Below, one piece after another: positions 8,753 through 17,668 of a DNA stretch of 64,000 nt. Under the pieces are notes generated by a model, which saw only the letters and a program-made list of their open reading frames with translations, had not been told where the DNA came from and made no database searches. Both the position numbers and the translations under genes were made by a program. The DNA is from Oceanimonas marisflavi (GTDB taxonomy: Bacteria; Pseudomonadota; Gammaproteobacteria; Enterobacterales; Aeromonadaceae), in assembly GCF_003049725.1 (NCBI RefSeq), contig NZ_QAGM01000001.1:84900-148899 (forward strand), written 5' to 3'. The number at the start of each line of letters is the position of its first letter. The first letter of the stretch is position 1.

Positions 8753-9718
8753 TTACCGACGAATACCGTGCTCTTCCCGGTATTCCTTCAGCGTCTGCAT
8801 AATGCGGATCAGACAGTCGTCACGCTCCTGGATCAGTTCATTAATCGAGGCGCCATTGGCCTGGCTCAGACAGCCGGCCACCATGTCTTCCTTGAGCTGG
8901 GAGGTCAGTTCGGGGGCCTCCAGCCGGGTCCAGGGCTCCTTCAGCGATTCCTCGAAATGGTCCAGCAGGTGCGCCATGCCGCCCTGACCGCCACCCAGGT
9001 GGTAGGTCAGGCAGTGCCCCATAATGGCCCAGCGCAGACCCGGGCCGTAGGCGATGGCCTTGTCGATATCCTCCACCGAGCATTCCTTGTTGGCCACCAT
9101 ATGCAGTGCCTCACGCCACAGGGCCTCCTGCAGACGGTTGCCGATAAAGCCCGGCAGCTCCCTGTCCATCTTGGCCACCTGCTTCTCGATGGCTTCGTAG
9201 AAGTCAGCGGTCCAGTCCACCACTTCCTGACTGGTGCGCTTGCCGCCGCAAACTTCACAGAAAGGCACCAGATAGGGCGGGTTGAACGGATGGCCAACAA
9301 CAAAGCGATCTGCGTTTTGCACATCGACGGCCATGTCGGTCATGGCAAACCCGGAGGTGCTGGAAATAATCACCACTTCGGGCGGCGCCAGCCGATCGAG
9401 CTCGGCAAACAGGGCGCGCTTGGCATCGAGATTTTCCGGCGTGCTTTCCTGGATTACCTCAACACGGTTAACCAGCTCTTCCAGGCTATCGGCAAAGTGC
9501 AGCCGCTCAGGGCTCGCGCCTTCGCGCAGGCCCAGCTTCTCCATGGTGGGCCAGATATGGTCCACCATTGCCAGCAGCTTTTCGCGGGCATTGGGGCCCG
9601 GGTCATAGGCGACCACGTCCATGCCCATTCTCAGAAAGTGCAGCGCCCAGGCACCGCCGATCACACCGGTACCAAGCACACCGGCCCGGGTAACTTCAGT
9701 GGGTAAGGGTCGATTCAT
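8753..9718 (-). CDS. cdhA: L-carnitine 3-dehydrogenase
   Basis: The 321-residue protein is of the 3-hydroxyacyl-CoA dehydrogenase fold. It has an N-terminal Rossmann motif GVLGTGVIGGAWA and the family segment VVGHPFNPPYLVPFCEVCGG. The sequence fits the L-carnitine dehydrogenase branch (CdhA/LcdH), which oxidises L-carnitine to 3-dehydrocarnitine with NAD+. GGAG precedes the ATG. It follows cdhC by 38 bp on the same strand, so the two are probably one operon. Carnitine rather than hydroxybutyryl-CoA as substrate is strongly supported by cdhC, cdhR and the thioesterase nearby. Confidence 0.92.
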   Translation of the reverse strand: MNRPLPTEVTRAGVLGTGVIGGAWALHFLRMGMDVVAYDPGPNAREKLLAMVDHIWPTMEKLGLREGASPERLHFADSLEELVNRVEVIQESTPENLDAKRALFAELDRLAPPEVVIISSTSGFAMTDMAVDVQNADRFVVGHPFNPPYLVPFCEVCGGKRTSQEVVDWTADFYEAIEKQVAKMDRELPGFIGNRLQEALWREALHMVANKECSVEDIDKAIAYGPGLRWAIMGHCLTYHLGGGQGGMAHLLDHFEESLKEPWTRLEAPELTSQLKEDMVAGCLSQANGASINELIQERDDCLIRIMQTLKEYREEHGIRR

Positions 9719-9756
9719 TATCTTTGCTCCAAAATAAGGTTGCTTGCCGCCGAACG

Positions 9757-10647
9757 TTACTGGGTGCCACGCAGACGCAGCTTCTGACGGGCCTCGGCCG
9801 GGCTGAGTACCCGGGAGCCCATGCTCTCGACGATATTAACGGCGCGCTCCACCAGCTGGCCGTTGGTGGCAAACTGGCCCTTGCTCAGATACAGGTTGTC
9901 TTCCAGTCCGACGCGGATATGGCCGCCAAGCAGGGCAGACTGCGCCGCCCAGGGCAGCTGATTGCGGCCCAGTGCAAAGGCGGTCCAGTTGCTGTTGGCC
10001 GGCAGCATGTCCACCATGCCCTTGAGCAGGCTCAGCTCCGGTGGCGCGCCCCAGGGAATGCCCTGACAGATCTGGAACATGGCGTTATCGTCGATCAGCC
10101 CTTCTTTCATCATCTGCAGCGCAAACCAGAGGTTGCCGGTATCGAAGATTTCCAGCTCAACAGTCACGTCCAGCTGCTGAATGCGGGCCGCCGCCTTGCG
10201 CAACATGTCCGGGGTCGAGATATACACCAGATTGCTGTCACCGAAGTTGACCGAGCCGCAATCCAGGGTACAGATTTCGGGTTTCAGCTCCTCGATATGC
10301 ACCAGCCGCTCGAGGCCACCGACCAGGTCGGTTTCGGGGCAGAAAGCCGTGGGATCTTCCTCCGGGCCGATATAGAGATCGCCGCCCATGCCAGCGGTCA
10401 GATTGATGATGACGTCGCAGTCAGCGGCACGCAGGCGTTCGCAGACTTCGGCATACAGATCCAGGCGCCGGGAACTCTGCCGGGTTTCCGGATCGCGTAC
10501 GTGAATATGGGCGATGGCGGCGCCGGCGTTCCAGGCCTCGATGGCGGCATCGGCAATCTCTTTCGGGGTGACCGGTACATGGGGGCTGCGGTTGGCGGTA
10601 TCGGCAGCGCCGGTAACGGCGCAGGTAATAATTACGTCCTGATTCAT
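9757..10647 (-). CDS. cdhC: 3-dehydrocarnitine cleavage enzyme (BKACE/DUF849)
   Basis: The 296-residue beta-keto acid cleavage enzyme begins [17 protein letters not shown] and carries the BKACE metal motif [12 protein letters not shown]. In carnitine degradation this family transfers the betainyl part of 3-dehydrocarnitine to acetyl-CoA, giving betainyl-CoA and acetoacetate. ATG 10647 is preceded by AGGAGCG; an in-frame ATG at 10707 lacks family similarity. The betainyl-CoA thioesterase and acetoacetyl-CoA synthetase that handle both products are encoded at 14.5-17.1 kb. A promoter block shared with the esterase gene lies 90-146 bp upstream. Confidence 0.92.
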   Translation of the reverse strand: MNQDVIITCAVTGAADTANRSPHVPVTPKEIADAAIEAWNAGAAIAHIHVRDPETRQSSRRLDLYAEVCERLRAADCDVIINLTAGMGGDLYIGPEEDPTAFCPETDLVGGLERLVHIEELKPEICTLDCGSVNFGDSNLVYISTPDMLRKAAARIQQLDVTVELEIFDTGNLWFALQMMKEGLIDDNAMFQICQGIPWGAPPELSLLKGMVDMLPANSNWTAFALGRNQLPWAAQSALLGGHIRVGLEDNLYLSKGQFATNGQLVERAVNIVESMGSRVLSPAEARQKLRLRGTQ

Positions 10648-10736
10648 GCTGTTGCTCGCTCCTGTTGGAATACCGTTAAATGGGCGCGCAGAAGATGTGG
10701 TCTTCATTACGCCCTCGGTGGATGACTAAATTACTC

Positions 10737-10793
10737 GTCTGAAAACTCAACTTTTGCCTTTATTCGCATTCATCTTGCTCAAATGCGCAAAAC
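10737..10793 (-). promoter_or_regulatory. Conserved promoter block upstream of cdhC
   Basis: A block of about 57 bp resembles 13255-13313 upstream of the esterase-BCCT operon. Both begin CTGAAAA and share TTTGCCTTTAT followed by T/C-CGC and a CAAAAC end. The likeness of two otherwise unrelated promoters suggests a shared carnitine-responsive control element, possibly for CdhR. Confidence 0.5.
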
Positions 10794-10802
10794 CTCGATG
10801 GC

Positions 10803-12194
10803 CTACCGGGCGAGCGTCTCCGCCGGCTGCCGGCTCATATGCTCCTGCCGAAGGCGCAACAGAAAGGCCACGCCCACGGTGAAGAGACCAAAGGCCACCG
10901 GAATGGCCGCCACCGAGATAAGGGTGAGAATGACCTTGAAGATGTCGCCATCCAGCCAGTTGATCACGATGGCCAGAGACGCCATGGCCACAATCCAGAA
11001 GGCACGGGAACGCTCTACCGTGAGCATTTCGCAGACCAGCCCGGCAGAATCGGAGCTGGTCACAAAGAACAGCAGAATATTGAGGGTCAGAATGAACGAG
11101 AGCACACCGTATTGATCGAGGCTGGCCATCAGGGCAAACACATCCTGAGCCTCCATTTCAAGCCCGCCCAGACCGAACACGGTGAACCAGAGGCAGGACA
11201 GCAGGCTCGGCATCAGCATTACACCCATCACCAGCTGACGCAGCGTACGTCCCTTCGAGATGCGGGCAATAAACACCCCGGTGAAAATAAACCAGCCATA
11301 CCAGGATGCTTCAAAGGCGTAGAGCCAGTCTGCCAGCCAGGCCTTGCGCTCGGGATCCCCCTGGCCGGTTTCGGTGGCCATGGCCGGGTAATTCCACAGG
11401 TAATCGGGCAGCAGGCGGGTAAAGGTGGAGAGTATCTCTCCCGGGCTGGTCAGCAGGAACACGCTGAACAGCAATACCAGGGCAAACAGGGTATTGTAGT
11501 TGCTCAGCCACTTAATGCCCCGGTTCAGGCCGGAAGCACTGGATGCAATGGCAAAGCCGGTCAGCACAATAATAATCAGCGTGGCGCTGACATCGACGCC
11601 CAGAAACTGGGCCAGACTCTGCTGCAGCGGCTCGGCCGCATAGGAAAAGGTCAGCGACAGGCCAATGACCGTCGACACTACCAGGCTCACCAGGTTCACT
11701 TTGCTGAGAAAACCACCGCCCAGCAGGGTTTCGGCGGGCTTGGCAATATTCAGGTTATACATGGCATGCGCAAAGAGCGCACCAATGGCAAGGTATCCGG
11801 CCCAGGCCAGCAATCCCCAGTGATTAAAGGCATAGAGCAGTGCCTGATCGGTGCTGTTGCCCGCTTCGACATGATAACGCGGCTCCAGTACTCCCCAGGT
11901 GACCAGGCCGATGCCCATGCCGGTGGCAAACAGCATGCCCAGCCAGGACAAGGTCGAAAATTCCGGGGCTCCTTTGCCAAAGCGCAGGTTGCCCAACGGG
12001 GTCAGCATCAGCAGCACGAAGGCGACCGAAATGACAAAGGCGGGATAGGTAAAAATAAAGCCAAGGTTGCCAATGACGTTAAGTTTGATGGTATTGAGCA
12101 GCGCCTGAAAGGGCTCGGGGGCCAGTGCAGCAAAGCCGATAAGAACAATAATCGTCACCACGGTGGCGACGGTGGTGCTGAAGTTCCGCTTCAT
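10803..12194 (-). CDS. BCCT-family transporter, probably carnitine-related
   Basis: The 463-residue protein of the betaine/carnitine/choline family has about 12 membrane segments. It keeps the GMGIGL motif (FATGMGIGLVTWGVLEP) and the FIARISKGRTLRQLVMG segment. In the tryptophan-box region it has FEASWYGWFIFTG rather than the YWAWW form of the first BCCT protein, so substrate preference may differ. ATG 12194 has AAGGA at good spacing. It follows the esterase gene by 128 bp within the carnitine cluster, so import of carnitine or short acylcarnitines is a reasonable inference. Confidence 0.87.
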   Translation of the reverse strand: MKRNFSTTVATVVTIIVLIGFAALAPEPFQALLNTIKLNVIGNLGFIFTYPAFVISVAFVLLMLTPLGNLRFGKGAPEFSTLSWLGMLFATGMGIGLVTWGVLEPRYHVEAGNSTDQALLYAFNHWGLLAWAGYLAIGALFAHAMYNLNIAKPAETLLGGGFLSKVNLVSLVVSTVIGLSLTFSYAAEPLQQSLAQFLGVDVSATLIIIVLTGFAIASSASGLNRGIKWLSNYNTLFALVLLFSVFLLTSPGEILSTFTRLLPDYLWNYPAMATETGQGDPERKAWLADWLYAFEASWYGWFIFTGVFIARISKGRTLRQLVMGVMLMPSLLSCLWFTVFGLGGLEMEAQDVFALMASLDQYGVLSFILTLNILLFFVTSSDSAGLVCEMLTVERSRAFWIVAMASLAIVINWLDGDIFKVILTLISVAAIPVAFGLFTVGVAFLLRLRQEHMSRQPAETLAR

Positions 12195-12322
12195 AAGCAT
12201 CTTTCCTTGTGGTTGTGGTCACTCATGTGAACCTGGTTAATACCGTTCGTCGTTGAGGGGTCTCCTTGTCGAGCCCGCAAGAGGCCTGAGATGGGTAATA
12301 AGCCTTGAAAAACCGTAAGGGG

Positions 12323-13141
12323 TCAGCGCAATCGCCTGTTCAGCGCGTCACAAAAGCCCTGCCAGGCCACGGCCATGTCAGGCAGCAACTCACGGGCATG
12401 CAGGCAGCCGTGCAGCATGTTGGCAGCCAGGTGATAACCTACACTGGCCCCACCCTGTCGCCAGGCGGTAACGGCCTGTTCCAGGGGTGCCGTCAGAGGA
12501 TCCCGTTCCACCGCCAGTACCTCTACACGCTCAGCCGGAGGACGAAGACCATCACCTGAAGGAGCGTCTTGCTCGATCAGAGGCCAGGCAGACAGAACAT
12601 CTTCACGGCTGAGCAAGGGCGCGTCGGGCCCGAGTGTTGACCATGCAGGAACACCCACCAGTGGGTATATCAGCCCCAGAACAGGAACCTGTTCGACGCC
12701 ATCCACAACGTCGAGGATCAGACGGGCACCAGCACTGTCGCCCACCATGGCAACGGGAGCCAGGGCTTCACACACCCTGCGGCAATCATCCATGGCGCTG
12801 GCATAGCGGGCTTCCGGCATCAGGCTGTAATCCAGACTGACAACTTCTCTTTCCAGCGCCTGGGCCAACCCCTCGGCAACCCCCTGATGACTGTCCAGTG
12901 ACCCCAGACTGAAGCCGCCACCATGTACATAGAGGATCTGGCCCGGGCGCATATAGGCAGGGCGGTAACAACGTACCGGCACATTCCCGATGCGGGCATC
13001 ACATACATCCATATCAGCAGGCCTGGGGGGGGCGAAGGACGCACATAGCTCGTCATAATAACGGCGCGCTGCCGCCAGCGGCATACCGTTCATGGCATTC
13101 AGCCCCTGCTGAAAACGCAGCTCAAAATCAGCAATATCCAT
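12323..13141 (-). CDS. HSL-family alpha/beta hydrolase, possible acylcarnitine esterase
   Basis: The 272-residue hydrolase has the oxyanion motif HGGGF and the nucleophile elbow GDSAG, as in the hormone-sensitive-lipase esterase family. ATG 13141 follows GAGGTG closely; an upstream in-frame ATG at 13180 is less likely. It lies between cdhR and a BCCT transporter gene and shares a promoter block with cdhC. Hydrolysis of short-chain O-acylcarnitines to carnitine would fit, but this is inferred from context only. Confidence 0.82.
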   Translation of the reverse strand: MDIADFELRFQQGLNAMNGMPLAAARRYYDELCASFAPPRPADMDVCDARIGNVPVRCYRPAYMRPGQILYVHGGGFSLGSLDSHQGVAEGLAQALEREVVSLDYSLMPEARYASAMDDCRRVCEALAPVAMVGDSAGARLILDVVDGVEQVPVLGLIYPLVGVPAWSTLGPDAPLLSREDVLSAWPLIEQDAPSGDGLRPPAERVEVLAVERDPLTAPLEQAVTAWRQGGASVGYHLAANMLHGCLHARELLPDMAVAWQGFCDALNRRLR

Positions 13142-13254
13142 ACTCACCTCTTCTGTACTCAATGGCAGGCATATGACCATGTGCAGAGTTCATCGCATCG
13201 CTACCTGAAAGCGCCGGGACGCTGTCACCCCGTCAATGAATCACTAAGGTACCT

Positions 13255-13313
13255 GCCTGAAAATACCACCTTTGCCTTTATCCGCGTCTTTATTGCCTTA
13301 AAACGAACAAAAC
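13255..13313 (-). promoter_or_regulatory. Conserved promoter block upstream of the esterase-BCCT operon
   Basis: This is the partner of the block at 10737-10793: CTGAAAA, then ACCTTTGCCTTTATCCGC, then a CAAAAC end. It lies 114-172 bp upstream of the esterase start. Confidence 0.5.
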
Positions 13314-13320
13314 GACAGAT

Positions 13321-13355
13321 TGTCGCAAATGGATATGGGATATCTGTTTGCGACA
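13321..13355. promoter_or_regulatory. Inverted repeat TGTCGCAAA-N17-TTTGCGACA
   Basis: Perfect 9-bp arms lie between the cdhR stop and the esterase promoter block. The arms contain the TTGCGACA octamer found upstream of gbdR and two BCCT genes. It is a candidate CdhR or GbdR site, about 180-214 bp upstream of the esterase start. Confidence 0.5.
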
Positions 13356-13421
13356 ACAGGCCAAAGAAGGGGCTGCCGCCGGCGATTCATGGCGGTGCCG
13401 GGCGGCACTCACCACACTCGC

Positions 13422-14378
13422 TCAACGTTCCCGGCTGGGACTTTTGTTAAAGCGCTGCTGATAGCTGCGGGTGAAATGGGACAACGAGACAAAACCGCAG
13501 GCGATGGAGATATCGGTCACGCTCTGGCTGGTCTGCTGCAGCATCCAGCGCGCCTGATCCAGACGCAGGTTGCGGTAATAGGTGCTGGGTGTCTGTTGCA
13601 GGTAATGACGGAACAGGCGCTCCAGCTCCCGCCCCGACAGCCGCAACTGAGCCGCGATTTCACTGATGCGCAACGGCTCTTCCAGATTGCGCTCCATCAA
13701 CTTTACCGCTTCCAGCAAACGGGGATTGCGGCTGTCCAGGCGCTGTTGCAGTGAAATGCGCTGAGGATCGCTGTGGGCACGCTGGTGAGTATAAATAAGC
13801 TCGTCTGCCACCATCGTCGCCAGTCCGTTGCCATGTTGGGTATCAATCAGATACAGCATCATATCAAGCCCCGACAGTGCCCCGGGACACGAAAACCGGC
13901 CCCGATCCACCACCAGCAGTTCCTGTACGAAGTTGACCCGGGGAAACGCCTCGGCGGTGCTCTGCAGGTTTTCCCAGTGCAGGGTGGCACGGTAGCCATC
14001 CAGAATACCGGCGGCGGCGGCAATATAGGCACCGGTATCCTGACAGCCGATATCGGTGCCGTGACTGGCCAGCTGTCGAATAAACCCCAACAAGGCGGGG
14101 GTAATGCGCGCGTGGGGCTCGTAGCCGGAGCAGATAATCAGCGTATCGCAGCCGGGAAAGTCACGAATGGCAATATCGCTCATGATATCCAGTTCATCGC
14201 TGCTGCGTACCGCTCCTCCCTGCTCCGAAATCAGTTGCCAGCGATACAGCTCCCGGCCACTGCTGTGATTGGCATGACGTAAAGGATCCAGCATGGCGGT
14301 CAGGCCGAACAGCGAAAAGCCGGGAACCAGCAAAAAGCCAATGTGCTGAGGGTAGCGAAGAGGGCGGTTTCCAAACAT
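13422..14378 (-). CDS. cdhR: AraC-family carnitine regulator CdhR
   Basis: The 318-residue regulator has the GbdR layout: an N-terminal GATase1-like domain (HIGFLLVPGFSLFGLTAML) and a C-terminal AraC DNA-binding domain (ISEIAAQLRLSGRELERLFR, CGFVSLSHFTRSYQQRF). Of the two such regulators here, this one sits inside the carnitine genes, which fits CdhR, the carnitine-responsive activator of cdh genes. I chose ATG 14378 by similarity of the N-terminus to GbdR; its Shine-Dalgarno is poor, and an in-frame ATG at 14468 exists. It is divergent from the thioesterase gene. Confidence 0.88.
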   Translation of the reverse strand: MFGNRPLRYPQHIGFLLVPGFSLFGLTAMLDPLRHANHSSGRELYRWQLISEQGGAVRSSDELDIMSDIAIRDFPGCDTLIICSGYEPHARITPALLGFIRQLASHGTDIGCQDTGAYIAAAAGILDGYRATLHWENLQSTAEAFPRVNFVQELLVVDRGRFSCPGALSGLDMMLYLIDTQHGNGLATMVADELIYTHQRAHSDPQRISLQQRLDSRNPRLLEAVKLMERNLEEPLRISEIAAQLRLSGRELERLFRHYLQQTPSTYYRNLRLDQARWMLQQTSQSVTDISIACGFVSLSHFTRSYQQRFNKSPSRER

Positions 14379-14564
14379 GGGGGCACGTAATCCTTGAGCG
14401 GTCGAGAGAGGTTCTGATGTCAGCAAAGTCCCAGCAATAACACATGCCTTCGACCGATGTGAATACACAAGGCCAAAGTTCGGCGGATACAGGCAAATTT
14501 TTCAGTAATGCAGGGATAGTATGATCCCGACAATACACTGGCCCCAATGAACAAGAGACCCATC

Positions 14565-15047
14565 ATGACCACAGAACTCAAGGTATTTAACGGCACGGTT
14601 CAACCCGAATGGATCGATTACAACGGCCATATGAACGATGCCTGCTATGTGCTGGTATTCAGCCAGGCCATCGATGAATTTATGGTGCAGATCGGTTTGG
14701 ACGAGACCTTTCGGGCCGAACATCAGGTGTCGATCTATACGCTGCAGAGCATGGTGCACTATCTGCAGGAAGTGAGCCTGGGCGAGCCAATACAGGTAAG
14801 TGCCCGACTACTCGAAAGCGACGCCAAAAAGCTGAGAGTCTTCTTCACCATGCGCCACGGCAACGGCGGCCAGGAGCTGGCGGCGATGGAAACCCTGCTG
14901 CTGCACATGGACATGGCGGCCCATCGCGCCGCGCCCATGCTGCCCGATACCGCAGACCGGGTCGCAACCCTGCAACAGCGCCAGAGCAGCAGCGAGTGGC
15001 CGTCGCTGGCCGGCCGCAGCATTGCCCTGACACGGCCACGGGGCTGA
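14565..15047 (+). CDS. cdhB: Betainyl-CoA thioesterase (hotdog fold)
   Basis: The 160-residue 4-hydroxybenzoyl-CoA-thioesterase-type protein has the motif EWIDYNGHMNDACY near its N-terminus. This fits CdhB, which hydrolyses betainyl-CoA to glycine betaine and CoA. AAGAGA precedes the ATG at 14565; an in-frame ATG at 14547 is an alternative start. It is the first gene of a plus-strand pair with acetoacetyl-CoA synthetase and is divergent from cdhR, so regulation from the shared 186-bp gap is likely. Confidence 0.87.
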   Translation: MTTELKVFNGTVQPEWIDYNGHMNDACYVLVFSQAIDEFMVQIGLDETFRAEHQVSIYTLQSMVHYLQEVSLGEPIQVSARLLESDAKKLRVFFTMRHGNGGQELAAMETLLLHMDMAAHRAAPMLPDTADRVATLQQRQSSSEWPSLAGRSIALTRPRG

Positions 15048-15142
15048 GCCAGCCATGACCGATCTTTTCGTTACAGCCTGTCGTGCAGGAACATGACTGA
15101 CGAAGCTTCGGATTCACACTCACAAGGACAGAACGGGGAAAG

Positions 15143-17095
15143 ATGACGATGAACAAGGTACTCTGGCAACCGGATGCTGCACGAGTCGAACGCAGCCACC
15201 TCTATCGCTTTATGCAGCTGGCAGGCAAGCAGGCCGGTACACATTTCGATAACTACGATGCGCTTTATCAGTGGTCGGTAACACACCCGGAGGCGTTCTG
15301 GTCTCTGCTCTGGGACTTTACCGATGTGCGCGCCAGCACACGCGGGGAGCGGGTGCTGGTTGATGGCGACCGTATGCCCGGCGCCCGCTGGTTTCCCGAG
15401 GCCCGGCTGAACTATGCCGAAAACCTGCTGCGTTACCGTGATGATCGCCCCGCTCTGGTGTTTCGTAACGAGGCCGGGCAGCGTGACAGCCTGAGTTATG
15501 CCGGACTCTATCAACGCGTGGCACAGCTGGCCGCCGGTCTGAAACGCGCCGGCGTGGTCCCGGGCGACCGGGTCGCCGGCTTTGTACCCAACGTCATTGA
15601 TACCGCCGTCGCCATGCTGGCCAGCGCCAGCCTGGGCGCCGTCTGGACCGCCTGCTCGCCCGACTTTGGTCATCAGGGTATTCTCGACCGCTTTGGTCAG
15701 ACCGCCCCCAAGGTACTCTTCACCACCGACGGCTATCTCTACAACGGCAAAACCTTTAACTCCCTTGAGCGGCTGGCCGAGGTACTGCCGGCGTTGCCGA
15801 GTATCGAGCGGCTGGTGGTCATGCCCTACCTTGATGCCGAGCCCGATCTGAGCCCGGTGCCGGGGGCCGTGCTGCTCGACGACTTTATCGACTCAGCCGC
15901 CACCACTCTTGAGTTTGCCCAGCTTGGCTTTGACAGCCCGCTGTGCATTGTTTATTCGTCCGGCACCACGGGGGCGCCCAAGTGTATCGTCCATGGTGTG
16001 GGCGGCTCTCTGCTGCAGCATCTCAAGGAACACCAGCTGCATACCGATCTCGGGCGTGACGATACCCTGTTCTATTACACCACCTGTGGCTGGATGATGT
16101 GGAACTGGCTGCTCAGTGGCCTGGCCAGCGGCGCCACCCTGGTGCTGTTCGATGGCTCTCCCTTTGCCCCCACGGCCGAGGTACTTTGGGATATTGTCGA
16201 GCAGGAGGGCGCCACCGTCTTCGGTACCAGTGCCAAATATATTGCCGCCCAGGAAAAGGCCGGCATGCGACCGGGAACCAGCCACCGGCTGCATGCCCTG
16301 AGAACCCTGCTGTCCACCGGCTCGGCACTGACCCACGAGAGCTTTGAATATGTCTACCGGGAGATCAAACAGGATCTCTGTCTGTCATCGATTTCCGGCG
16401 GCACCGATATTCTGTCGTGCTTTGCCCTGGGCTGCCCGGTGCTGCCGGTACACGCCGGTGAGCTGCAATGCCGAGGACTGGGCATGGCGGTGGAGATCTG
16501 GGACAACGGCAAACCGATGGCAGAGGGCAAGGGCGAGCTGGTCTGTACCCGCCCCTTTCCGGCCATGCCCGTCGGCTTCTGGAACGACAGCGATGGCCAG
16601 AAATATCACGATGCCTATTTCGGCACCTTTGACAATGTCTGGGCCCATGGCGACTATGCCGAGCTGACCCCGGGCGGTGGCATGGTGATCCACGGCCGCT
16701 CCGATGCCGTGCTCAATCCGGGCGGCGTGCGTATCGGCACCGCTGAGATCTACCGCCAGGTTGAGAAGGTTGAGGCGGTACAGGAAGCCGTGGCCATTGG
16801 CCAGACCTGGCAGGACGACGTTCGGGTGATCCTGTTTGTAGTGCTCAAACCCGGCCACCACCTTAATGCCGCTCTGGAGCAGAAAATTCGCCAGACCATC
16901 CGCAGCAACACCACCCCCCGCCATGTGCCGGGAAAAATCATTCAGGTCACGGATATTCCCCGCACCCGCACCGGCAAGCTGGTGGAGCTGGCGATTCGCA
17001 ACGTGGTCGAAGGCGAGCCGGTTAAAAACCGGGAAGCCCTGGCGAACCCGGAGGCACTGGAAGGGTTTCGGGATTTACCGCAACTAAGGTGCTGA
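15143..17095 (+). CDS. aacS: Acetoacetyl-CoA synthetase
   Basis: The 650-residue ANL-superfamily acid-CoA ligase has the P-loop-like YSSGTTGAPKCIVHG and the FGTSAKYI and ISGGTDI segments typical of acetoacetate-CoA ligases. A C-terminal lysine lies in the RTGKLVELAIRN region. It activates acetoacetate with ATP and CoA. Acetoacetate is the second product of dehydrocarnitine cleavage by CdhC, and the gene follows the betainyl-CoA thioesterase by 95 bp, so the pair handles both CdhC products. Confidence 0.92.
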   Translation: MTMNKVLWQPDAARVERSHLYRFMQLAGKQAGTHFDNYDALYQWSVTHPEAFWSLLWDFTDVRASTRGERVLVDGDRMPGARWFPEARLNYAENLLRYRDDRPALVFRNEAGQRDSLSYAGLYQRVAQLAAGLKRAGVVPGDRVAGFVPNVIDTAVAMLASASLGAVWTACSPDFGHQGILDRFGQTAPKVLFTTDGYLYNGKTFNSLERLAEVLPALPSIERLVVMPYLDAEPDLSPVPGAVLLDDFIDSAATTLEFAQLGFDSPLCIVYSSGTTGAPKCIVHGVGGSLLQHLKEHQLHTDLGRDDTLFYYTTCGWMMWNWLLSGLASGATLVLFDGSPFAPTAEVLWDIVEQEGATVFGTSAKYIAAQEKAGMRPGTSHRLHALRTLLSTGSALTHESFEYVYREIKQDLCLSSISGGTDILSCFALGCPVLPVHAGELQCRGLGMAVEIWDNGKPMAEGKGELVCTRPFPAMPVGFWNDSDGQKYHDAYFGTFDNVWAHGDYAELTPGGGMVIHGRSDAVLNPGGVRIGTAEIYRQVEKVEAVQEAVAIGQTWQDDVRVILFVVLKPGHHLNAALEQKIRQTIRSNTTPRHVPGKIIQVTDIPRTRTGKLVELAIRNVVEGEPVKNREALANPEALEGFRDLPQLRC

Positions 17096-17266
17096 ACACC
17101 CCTGCCACCATCACCACCGGCGCTGGCCCGAAGGCTGGCGTCGGTTATTTCCGTTCCGGGCATACTGAGATTGTTCCGGAAGCGACACCGAAGTCGGTGC
17201 TCTGTTGCCTGAAGCATAACGGCAGCATAGGCTGTGGCGACAGGAATAAATCAGGGAGCAATCACC

Positions 17267-17494
17267 ATGATGATCACCGACCTTATCGATCAGCAGGACT
17301 TTCTGGCCCGGCTGCGGGCTTGGGGAATATCCCCGCCGGCGAAGCTGGCGGATTGTGAGCCACTGCTTAAAGATCAGCTGAAAGGCCCGGAAGGGGCTCT
17401 GTGGCAGGAACGGCTGGAAACCCTGCTGGCCCAGCGGGCGCTGCTGCACCCGGAGGTGCTGGCGCTGGTGGAGAGCAGCCTGAAGAACCCATGA
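17267..17494 (+). CDS. Small hypothetical protein
   Basis: The 75-codon frame starts MMITDLIDQQDFLARLRAWG, with AGGGAG 8-9 bp upstream of the ATG. The protein is acidic and predicted helical, without cysteines clustered or membrane segments. It follows aacS by 171 bp on the same strand. I do not recognise a family. The good ribosome site and normal amino acid composition support a real gene. Confidence 0.45.
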   Translation: MMITDLIDQQDFLARLRAWGISPPAKLADCEPLLKDQLKGPEGALWQERLETLLAQRALLHPEVLALVESSLKNP

Positions 17495-17513
17495 TCCGGT
17501 ATAAGGAAGGTCT

Positions 17514-17601
17514 GTAGCGGCCGCTTTAGCTGGCAGGGCCTGCACAGCAGGCCGTACCACCGGCGTTGCCTGATAAACGCGCCAGCTAAAGCGGCGCCTA
17601 C
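17514..17601. repeat. REP/BIME element
   Basis: An inverted REP pair, starting GTAGCGGCCGCTTTAGCTGG and ending with the complement of GTAGGCGCCGCTTTAGCTGG. It belongs to the family at 5169 and 21029-21442, and lies between a small ORF and the gbcA terminator. Confidence 0.75.
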
Positions 17602-17630
17602 AGCACGAACTCGTTGTTAAATACCAAACG

Positions 17631-17658
17631 AAATCCGGAGGCAACCGCCTCCGGACTT
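17631..17658 (-). terminator. Rho-independent terminator after gbcA
   Basis: TCCGGAGGC and GCCTCCGGA form a 9-bp stem with an AACC loop, 14 bp past the gbcA stop, followed on the minus strand by a short T-rich stretch. Confidence 0.7.
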
Positions 17659-17668
17659 GAACGCCGCC

